8,974 nt of DNA. It comes from an archaeon (GTDB lineage: Archaea > Thermoproteota > Nitrososphaeria > Nitrososphaerales > JACAEJ01). This document shows, one piece after another, positions 1 to 4,989 of this stretch. The translations under genes and the position numbers were made by a program. The stretch covers positions 1-8,974 of the forward strand of contig JACGUK010000044.1 of assembly GCA_024256265.1 (NCBI GenBank). The letters run 5' to 3'. Under the pieces are notes generated by a model. It was given only the letters and a program-made list of their open reading frames with translations, made no database searches and was not told the DNA's origin. Positions within the stretch are counted from its first letter, which is position 1, and each line of letters opens with the position of its first letter.

Positions 1-113
1 TATTTTGGTGCTTCTGCTTGTGCACTCGCATAACTTACTAATATTGTAGGAAGGATCATCGAAAGGATCAAAGAAATGGTCAACATCTTTTTAATTCTTT
101 TTTGCATCATCAT
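1..113 (-). CDS. Secreted or membrane-anchored protein, N-terminal fragment (partial)
   Basis: Not in an annotated frame of useful length, but reading the minus strand from the ATG at 113 gives 37 codons that stay open to the window edge. The peptide is a textbook Sec signal: a basic N-region (MMMQKRIKKM), a hydrophobic core of about 17 residues (LTISLILSMILPTILVS), and a small-residue cleavage region YASAQA, with likely cleavage after ASA or AQA at about residues 31-33. A stop lies just upstream in frame (120-122), so the start is one of three consecutive ATG codons at 105-113. No Shine-Dalgarno is visible. A TATA-like box at 136-146 lies about 28 bp from the first ATG, which suggests a leaderless transcript. 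The mature protein is outside the window, so its function is unknown. Confidence 0.7.
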   Translation of the reverse strand, partial: MMMQKRIKKMLTISLILSMILPTILVSYASAQAEAPK

Positions 114-135
114 GGCGCATCAGTAATATCAATAC

Positions 136-146
136 AAATATTTAAA
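136..146. promoter_or_regulatory. TATA-like box(es) between divergent genes
   Basis: The element aaatatttaaag reads as a TATA-like box on both strands. On the minus strand its centre is about 28 bp from the ATG at 113 (secreted protein, leaderless). On the plus strand it would place transcription start near 165-170, giving a leader of about 50 nt before the CitG-like gene, which does have a Shine-Dalgarno. One box may therefore serve both directions. This is inferred from spacing only. Confidence 0.45.
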
Positions 147-219
147 GAATAAGTTGCTCAAATGAGTTGAATAATCTTGTCAAAAATAGGTATTAAATAT
201 ATCTTCGGAGATTCTTTTA

Positions 220-1236
220 ATGAATAGCATGAGAAAAGATTTTATGAGCATAGCTAACGATATAATGATGGCAGCTCAGCTTGCATCATCTCTAGAGGTA
301 AGCGGCACACCAAAGCCTGGCAACGTCCATAGAAATGCAGACTTCATAGATACAAGATTCGAGCATTATCTAGCCGGCTCTATAGCCATTGGGCCTCATA
401 TAAGAGAGGTTGCACTAAAAGGGATTAGCGCGGGTCTTAATCGAATTAAGCTCAACGAGATAAGAGTTGGCAAGTATATCAAAGAAGCCATTCATGAAGT
501 GAAGCTATGGCATAAAGGAGGAAATACTCACTTAGGCATAATCTTGCTCTTCATTCCTTTGGCAGCATCGGCAGGATTTATGTTCGCAAAATTTGGTAAG
601 ATAGAGCCTGATGGATTACGTTCAACCTTATCCAAGGTTATGAAGGCAACTACCCATCAAGATGCCATAGATGTTTGCGATGCCATTCTTGAATCTAGTG
701 CTTCAGCCCTAGGTCGATTAGAAGCAAAAGCTGCACCAGACCTTATGAATCTTGATGTAAAGAGCAAGATAATAGAGCAAAAACTCAGCTTAAATGAATT
801 GATGAAGATTTCGTCTGAATGGGACAATGTAGCTAAAGAGCTGACTACAGGCATGAAAATTTCTTTTAATCTAGGTTATAAAACCCTTTTAGATATTTAT
901 GAGAAGACGAGAGACATTAATATAGCAACTGTACACACTTTTTTAACGATATTGGCAAAACATCCTGATACACTTATAGCAAGAAAAGCTGGGCTAAAAC
1001 ATACACAAGATATAAGAGAAGCAGTGAAGATAGGATCGATAGAAGCTAAAAGAATCTCTGGACAAGCTGAGAAGATATTAAAATTAGGAGGATTGATTTC
1101 TAATAAAGGAAAGAGAGCGTTAAATCGATTCGACAAGAAGTTAAGAGATCCGAAGAACAAATTCAACCCAGGGACAACCGCTGACATTACGGCTTCATCC
1201 TTAATGATTGCAATTTTGTGCGGGATGAGGCTTTAA
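220..1236 (+). CDS. Triphosphoribosyl-dephospho-CoA synthase (CitG/MdcB) family protein
   Basis: This 338-residue protein matches the CitG/MdcB family (COG1767). The bacterial members transfer the triphosphoribosyl part of ATP to 3'-dephospho-CoA, releasing adenine, to make the prosthetic-group precursor of citrate or malonate lyase acyl carrier proteins. Family blocks seen are KPGNVHR (about residues 32-38), GGNTHLG followed by a hydrophobic helix (100-120), KHPDTLIARKAG (247-258) and NPGTTADITAS (316-326). It is full length for the family and ends about 12 residues after the last block. The start is ATG 220, with GGAG at 207-210 as Shine-Dalgarno; the second ATG at 229 is poorly spaced. No citrate- or malonate-lyase genes are in view, so the true acceptor in this archaeon may differ and I give no gene symbol. 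The gene stands alone in the window, convergent with the small Lrp-type gene. Confidence 0.85.
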   Translation: MNSMRKDFMSIANDIMMAAQLASSLEVSGTPKPGNVHRNADFIDTRFEHYLAGSIAIGPHIREVALKGISAGLNRIKLNEIRVGKYIKEAIHEVKLWHKGGNTHLGIILLFIPLAASAGFMFAKFGKIEPDGLRSTLSKVMKATTHQDAIDVCDAILESSASALGRLEAKAAPDLMNLDVKSKIIEQKLSLNELMKISSEWDNVAKELTTGMKISFNLGYKTLLDIYEKTRDINIATVHTFLTILAKHPDTLIARKAGLKHTQDIREAVKIGSIEAKRISGQAEKILKLGGLISNKGKRALNRFDKKLRDPKNKFNPGTTADITASSLMIAILCGMRL

Positions 1237-1375
1237 AAATATCAAGATCGTTAAGAGGTTCATAGCGTAATCGCTGAGCTTTTACCATTTTATTAGTAAT
1301 ATTCTTTTACGAACAATTAAGGGAAGGAATATTTTAAGCTCTCTCATGAAATTTTAAAAGAACATGATTCATCCT

Positions 1376-1600
1376 CTATTCTATGACTACCAGAGTGAGG
1401 GTGGTTCTTACATCTTTTATCTTTCTGATCTTCATGACTATCTCCTTCAGCCCCTCTACGCTCTCAGCCCTGATCTTAGCTATGATGTCATAGACACCAT
1501 AAATTTCGTAGGCTTCTTCAACCTCTATGTCTTTTAACTTCTCCATGATAGCCCTATCAGAGCCCGACTTTACGCCCATCAACACGAACGCTATAGGCAT
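1376..1600 (-). CDS. Stand-alone Lrp/AsnC ligand-binding (RAM) domain protein
   Basis: This is a 74-residue protein with no helix-turn-helix, consisting only of the alpha-beta RAM domain of Lrp/AsnC regulators. It shows the usual pattern: first strand PIAFVLMGV, the central GVYDIIAKI block (residues 35-43, the effector-contact region in the family), and a final strand TLTLVVIE. Such archaeal 'demi-Lrp' proteins form dimers or higher oligomers and are thought to bind amino acids or to associate with full-length Lrp proteins. A longer frame begins at ATG 1621, but I choose ATG 1600. The family starts at this point, and a TATA box (cttaaata on the minus strand, 1623-1630) is centred about 26 bp upstream, which fits a leaderless mRNA; the 1621 ATG would almost touch that box. 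It is convergent with the CitG-like gene. The ligand cannot be read from the sequence. Confidence 0.85.
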   Translation of the reverse strand: MPIAFVLMGVKSGSDRAIMEKLKDIEVEEAYEIYGVYDIIAKIRAESVEGLKEIVMKIRKIKDVRTTLTLVVIE

Positions 1601-1621
1601 AGATATTAGAATGAGAAACAT

Positions 1622-1631
1622 CTATTTAAGA
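1622..1631 (-). promoter_or_regulatory. TATA box of the Lrp-domain gene
   Basis: The minus strand reads cttaaatag here. Its centre is about 26 bp upstream of ATG 1600, the usual archaeal TATA-to-start distance. It implies a leaderless transcript and argues against the longer reading frame starting at 1621. Confidence 0.55.
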
Positions 1632-1799
1632 TTCACAAAAAGAGCATTTGTTCGCTTTGCTTCAACAACCAAACTCTATATCTACAAGAATTTCGATCGT
1701 TATTCGAAAAGAACCTAGCGTTTCGCCCAAATGACTAGTCTAATTGGTAGAAAATATTAGTGTAAATCTAATAAGCACTTCCAATATACCAAGATTAAG

Positions 1800-1807
1800 A
1801 ATAAAAG
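1800..1807 (+). promoter_or_regulatory. TATA box of tRNA-Gly
   Basis: The sequence aataaaag is centred about 29 bp before the first base of the tRNA, so transcription would begin within a few bases of the mature 5' end. A perfect 12-bp palindrome (tagctatagcta, 1819-1830) lies between the box and the gene. Confidence 0.5.
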
Positions 1808-1832
1808 CCCCTTCTATTTAGCTATAGCTAAG

Positions 1833-1907
1833 GCGGGGTTGGTCTAGCCTGGTCTAGGACGTCAGCCTCCCAAGCTGGCAACGCGGGTTCAAATCCCGCA
1901 CCCCGCA
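1833..1907 (+). tRNA. tRNA-Gly (anticodon CCC)
   Basis: All four arms pair. The acceptor is GCGGGGT (1833-1839) with ACCCCGC (1900-1906), seven perfect pairs, and the discriminator A is at 1907. The D stem is GTCT/GGAC with a GG-containing loop. The anticodon stem is TCAGC/GCTGG (1862-1866 with 1874-1878, one T-G pair) around the loop CTCCCAA, so the anticodon is CCC at 1869-1871, reading GGG (Gly). The variable loop is CAAC. The T stem is GCGGG/CCCGC with the loop TTCAAAT. No intron and no encoded CCA are present, so CCA would be added after transcription. The gene is convergent with the nucleotidyltransferase gene, whose stop is only 23 bp away. Confidence 0.95.
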
Positions 1908-1930
1908 CTTTCCATGAGTTATTGTCCACC

Positions 1931-3223
1931 TTAACTTGTTGGCTCTGCTAACTGCACGATGTCTTCATAGCTTTGAAGGAACTTGTCAATATATCTCATT
2001 TGTGGCGGAATCGTTAGACCAGGGTCTACTCTAGTCCTTAAAAGCCTGCAGCCTTCTTTAATATGTACAGCATTTCCTATGACGGATGTGGATTCAATAT
2101 ATGTAGGGTTTTGGCAATTTGATTCTACTACAACCATTCTACCTATAATACTGTTCGATATTTGGGCACAGTCCCCGATCCTCGCTACATCCATGATAGC
2201 TGAACCCTCTATGTTCACTTTTTCACCTATTATGCAAAAGTTGTCGATGTTAGAGTCTTTGATTCTTGTATAATCTCCTATCCTTGTATGTCTTCCGATC
2301 AAGGCTGCTCCATCTATGGATAACTTATTCTCTCTACACTTTCTCAAAATATCCTCTCTTCTCCTCATAGATTCTTTACTATATCCTTGAACCCAGATAT
2401 TCTTGTTTGGGAAGAGCTTCTCCTCTGTAACCCTTATGCCTAAAGAGCCATAAAGAATGTCTTTCATAGCCTTCAGATAGCTTTCTGGAGTGCCTAAATC
2501 GTACCATACCTTCAACTCGTAACCATGGACTGGTATACCTTTGTCCACTAGGTAGGGAATAAAGTCATAGCCGAAGTCTAGCCTCCCCCTCCCCTCCTTT
2601 ATTTTCGTCATCTCCTCACCTTCAACTTCTTTTCTAATTTCCGGTGAGAGAAGGTATATACCAGCGTTGATGTAGTTGCTCGGAGCCTTTTCTGGTGGAG
2701 GCTTTTCAACAAACCTTTTAATCCTCATATCTGGTCCTAACTCTGCTACGCCGTAATTCTTCACATTCTCTACTTTAAAGAGGGCTATAGTCATCATAGC
2801 ACCCTTCTCTTCATGCTTTCTTACAAGGTCATGAAGATCGATTCTAAAGATGTTGTCTCCCTGCACAACAAGGACTGGCTCATTTACATCATAATACTCC
2901 ACGTTCAGCCTATAAGAATCAGCACTCCCTAGGTCATCTAGATTAGGCTGATGCTTGATATGCACCCTAGGTTCAATCTTATACTTTGAAGAAAAACTTA
3001 CTCCTTCACCATATTGGTCGAAGAGGTTTGTGTAGTTGGTGTATCCACATTCCCCAAAAATGAAGTTTCTTACACCTTGCTCAGCCAATGCAATCATAGC
3101 AAACTCGATCAGGGGCCTATTCAAGAATCGGATGCAAGGCTTCGATACGTCGTGAGTTAGGGGCCTTAACCTTAATGCCCGCCCTCCTACTGGAATAAAG
3201 CACCTTAAGTCTTCTACTTTCAT
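1931..3223 (-). CDS. Sugar-1-phosphate nucleotidyltransferase with C-terminal left-handed beta-helix
   Basis: This 430-residue GlmU/RmlA-like protein would activate a hexose 1-phosphate to an NDP-sugar (glucose, mannose or GlcNAc cannot be told apart) for glycan, glycolipid or S-layer glycosylation. N-terminal Rossmann-type domain (1-260): nucleotide loop GGRALRLRPLT (13-23), conserved Lys in SKP (28), VVQGDN with the metal-binding Asp (123), NYGVAEL (156-162), FVEKP (171-175), NAGIYLLSP (186-194) and WYDLGTPESY (240-249). C-terminal hexapeptide-repeat beta-helix (about 305-400): IGRHTRIGDYTRI, IIGEKVNIEG, ARIGDCAQI, SVIGNAVHI. There is no extended acetyltransferase tail, so a second catalytic activity is uncertain. 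The nucleotide loop lacks the usual GT of GGxGTRL; I recall similar loops in archaeal relatives. Start ATG 3223 lies about 25 bp from a TATA box (3241-3254), so it is probably leaderless, although gaggt sits directly before it. Confidence 0.88.
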   Translation of the reverse strand: MKVEDLRCFIPVGGRALRLRPLTHDVSKPCIRFLNRPLIEFAMIALAEQGVRNFIFGECGYTNYTNLFDQYGEGVSFSSKYKIEPRVHIKHQPNLDDLGSADSYRLNVEYYDVNEPVLVVQGDNIFRIDLHDLVRKHEEKGAMMTIALFKVENVKNYGVAELGPDMRIKRFVEKPPPEKAPSNYINAGIYLLSPEIRKEVEGEEMTKIKEGRGRLDFGYDFIPYLVDKGIPVHGYELKVWYDLGTPESYLKAMKDILYGSLGIRVTEEKLFPNKNIWVQGYSKESMRRREDILRKCRENKLSIDGAALIGRHTRIGDYTRIKDSNIDNFCIIGEKVNIEGSAIMDVARIGDCAQISNSIIGRMVVVESNCQNPTYIESTSVIGNAVHIKEGCRLLRTRVDPGLTIPPQMRYIDKFLQSYEDIVQLAEPTS

Positions 3224-3240
3224 AACCTCAATAAAGTGGA

Positions 3241-3254
3241 ACTTAAATTTAAAT
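3241..3254 (-). promoter_or_regulatory. TATA box of the nucleotidyltransferase gene
   Basis: The AT-only run within acttaaatttaaat reads as a TATA box on the minus strand. It is centred about 25 bp from ATG 3223, which supports that start and a leaderless transcript. Confidence 0.5.
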
Positions 3255-3287
3255 CTAAACCCAGATTCACCTTAAAATAGAAAAATT

Positions 3288-3296
3288 TTTATAATA
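3288..3296 (+). promoter_or_regulatory. TATA box of the Rieske gene
   Basis: The sequence tttataata is centred near 3292 on the plus strand and predicts transcription start at about 3317-3320. That is a few bases before the TTG start of the Rieske gene. It is back to back with the nucleotidyltransferase promoter. Confidence 0.5.
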
Positions 3297-3324
3297 AAAT
3301 CGTAAGTTCACGCTAGAACGAGTT

Positions 3325-3636
3325 TTGACCGAATTTATTAGGGTTGCATCAGTTAAAGATGTATCTGAAGGAAGGATGATTGGAGTTAAGATCGATAAAA
3401 AAGATATCATGATAGCAAATTTGGGTGGAAGATTCTATGCTATAGGTAATCGTTGCACCCATCAAGGATGCCTTTTGTCTAAAGGTACTCTCGAAGAGGA
3501 GAAGGTTACCTGTCCTTGCCACTTCTCTGTCTTTGACGTAAAAACCGGAAAAGTGATAAGACCTCCTGCCTTAAGGCATGAGCCGACTTATGAAGTCAAG
3601 GTTCAGGAGAATGATATTTTGATAAAATCCGATTAA
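3325..3636 (+). CDS. Soluble Rieske [2Fe-2S] ferredoxin-like protein
   Basis: This 103-residue protein is a single Rieske domain with no signal peptide or membrane segment, so it is a cytoplasmic one-electron carrier or the small electron-transfer component of an oxygenase or reductase. Cluster ligands are C44 and H46 (CTHQGC) and C63 and H66 (CPCH), in the C-x-H-x16-C-x2-H spacing. Two further cysteines, C49 and C65, occupy the positions that form the disulfide in respiratory bc1-type Rieske proteins and are absent from many BphF-type ferredoxins. The downstream FDVKTGKVIRPPA stretch is typical of the soluble class. No redox partner is nearby, so the partner is unknown. I take the start at TTG 3325: the domain's first strand begins just after it, no ATG fits, and the TATA box at 3288-3296 leaves almost no leader. 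The following gene starts about 90 bp later, probably from its own promoter. Confidence 0.88.
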   Translation: MTEFIRVASVKDVSEGRMIGVKIDKKDIMIANLGGRFYAIGNRCTHQGCLLSKGTLEEEKVTCPCHFSVFDVKTGKVIRPPALRHEPTYEVKVQENDILIKSD

Positions 3637-3672
3637 GTGAGCGGAATTTCGTGAAAATTGGAAAGCTAGAGC

Positions 3673-3682
3673 GATAAAAAAC
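3673..3682 (+). promoter_or_regulatory. Possible promoter of the car operon
   Basis: gataaaaaac is the best TATA-like string between the Rieske gene and carA. It would start transcription near 3700-3710, just before the Shine-Dalgarno-like aaggtg (3711-3716) of the small upstream frame. The evidence is weak, as it rests on position and composition only. Confidence 0.35.
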
Positions 3683-3728
3683 TTTATTAGTGGATATTTC
3701 TGGTTTTTAGAAGGTGTAGTCGCGAAGA

Positions 3729-3872
3729 TTGTGTGAATACGGAGCGAGCGTCAAGATCGTGCCTGCGAAGGATGGTGAGCCCTTTCTCTTCTATGAGGGA
3801 TTGTCTCTTTCAGGTTCAGCCAACTTTAGTTTTAGTTACACAAACTTCAAAGCAGGTGTGGACTTTGGTTAA
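3729..3872 (+). CDS. Small upstream ORF overlapping the carA start (hypothetical)
   Basis: A TTG-initiated frame of 47 codons reads MCEYGASVKIVPAKDGEP then a Phe/Ser-rich half ending KAGVDFG, and stops at TAA 3870-3872, 8 bp inside carA. The composition is protein-like, with balanced residues, few rare codons and C/G-rich third positions. AAGGTG (3711-3716) lies 12 nt before the TTG, a loose spacing; GTG 3759 is another possible start. The alternative frame through the same DNA, which would extend carA by 44 residues, gives an Arg/Ser/Cys-rich string unlike CarA, so this frame better explains the sequence. I do not recognise the product. It could be a translated leader coupled to carA, a small protein, or the tail of a decayed gene (an in-frame stop sits at 3717-3719). 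Confidence 0.4.
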   Translation: MCEYGASVKIVPAKDGEPFLFYEGLSLSGSANFSFSYTNFKAGVDFG

Positions 3873-4989
3873 AGCCATTTTAGCCCTAGAAGATGGTACA
3901 ATATTAGAAGGCAATGGCTTTGGTTATCCTTTTGAAGTTTCGGGAGAAGTTGTTTTTAACACAGGCATGACCGGTTACACTGAATCGTTGACGGATCCAT
4001 CTTACTCTGGCCAGATATTAATTCAGACTTATCCTTTGATTGGGAATTACGGTGTACCGCCCTATTCAATTACTGATGAATTTGGGATTCCTTTGCACTT
4101 TGAATCCAATAGAATTCAAGTCAGAGGCTATGTGATATACTCGCTCACCCAAAACCCTAGTCATTGGTCTTACAAAAAGACATTAAACGAATGGTTGTAT
4201 GAGCAAAAGATTCCTGGCATAGAAGGCATAGATACAAGAGAACTCACTCAGAAGATAAGAGTTAAGGGTACCATGCTAGGGATTCTGAAGGTTGCAAAAG
4301 AGATAGATATTGAAGAGATCATAGCAAAATTAGAAGATGTTGAAGATCCTAATAAGAGAGATTTGGTAAAAGATGTGACTATAGATAAGCCTATTGAGTA
4401 CAATTCTGAAAAATCGCCAAAGGTTGTCTTGATAGATTGTGGCACAAAATTTGGCATAATAAGAAATTTGCTGCAGAGAAATATGAATGTTGTAAGAGTG
4501 CCTTATGATTACCCTACTGAAAAGATTCTTAGATTAAGCCCATCTGGGGTAGTTATCTCTAATGGTCCAGGAGATCCTAAAAAATGTGAGAAGATTATTA
4601 GAACTGTTAAAGAAATTTTAGAGACAGATTTGCCTATAATGGGAATTTGTCTTGGTAATCAAATTCTTGCCCTTACAGCAGGTGCAGATACCTACAAACT
4701 GAAGTTCGGGCACAGAGGTCAGAACCATCCTTGTATAGACTTGTTCACTAGGAAATGTTACATAACAAGTCAAAACCATGGATACGCAATAGATACCGAA
4801 AGTTTAAAAGATACTGGATTCGATATATGGTTCAAGAACGTGAACGATAAGACTGTAGAAGGCATAAAGCATAGAAAGAAGCCTGTGTTCGGGACTCAAT
4901 TTCATCCAGAAGCCTCTCCTGGACCTTATGAGACCGGATTTCTATTCGATTATCTCATCAAAGAGGTAATGAAGTTTGCCAAAGTTTGA
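3865..4989 (+). CDS. carA: Carbamoyl-phosphate synthase small (glutaminase) subunit
   Basis: CarA hydrolyses glutamine and channels ammonia to CarB for carbamoyl phosphate, the precursor of arginine and pyrimidines. The N-terminal CPSase small-chain domain (about 1-130) carries the conserved VFNTGMTGYTESLTDPSY block and the IDTRELTQKIR segment. The class I glutamine amidotransferase domain (about 190-374) has SNGPGDP, the nucleophile Cys262 in GICLGNQ, and His347 and Glu349 in QFHPEASPGP, completing the triad. FGHRGQNHP matches the family. The open frame extends upstream to 3733, but homology begins at VKAILALEDGT, and TTG 3865 has AGGTG (3854-3858) 6 nt upstream. That start gives 374 residues, a normal length, so I use it; GTG 3856 is the alternative. 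The last 14 bp overlap carB. The start lies within the end of a small upstream frame, which hints at translational coupling. Confidence 0.95.
   Translation: MVKAILALEDGTILEGNGFGYPFEVSGEVVFNTGMTGYTESLTDPSYSGQILIQTYPLIGNYGVPPYSITDEFGIPLHFESNRIQVRGYVIYSLTQNPSHWSYKKTLNEWLYEQKIPGIEGIDTRELTQKIRVKGTMLGILKVAKEIDIEEIIAKLEDVEDPNKRDLVKDVTIDKPIEYNSEKSPKVVLIDCGTKFGIIRNLLQRNMNVVRVPYDYPTEKILRLSPSGVVISNGPGDPKKCEKIIRTVKEILETDLPIMGICLGNQILALTAGADTYKLKFGHRGQNHPCIDLFTRKCYITSQNHGYAIDTESLKDTGFDIWFKNVNDKTVEGIKHRKKPVFGTQFHPEASPGPYETGFLFDYLIKEVMKFAKV

Noticed and set aside
657..1187. Minus-strand frames inside the CitG-like gene
   Set aside because: They are shadows of a strongly supported coding region on the other strand.
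1527..1718. Plus-strand frame of 63 codons
   Set aside because: It is antisense to the Lrp-domain gene and its promoter, has no recognisable domain, and no start signals.
3733..3864. 44-residue N-terminal extension of CarA
   Set aside because: It is an Arg/Ser/Cys-rich string with no family match. CarA homology begins at about 3868, TTG 3865 has a well-spaced AGGTG, and another frame here looks more protein-like.
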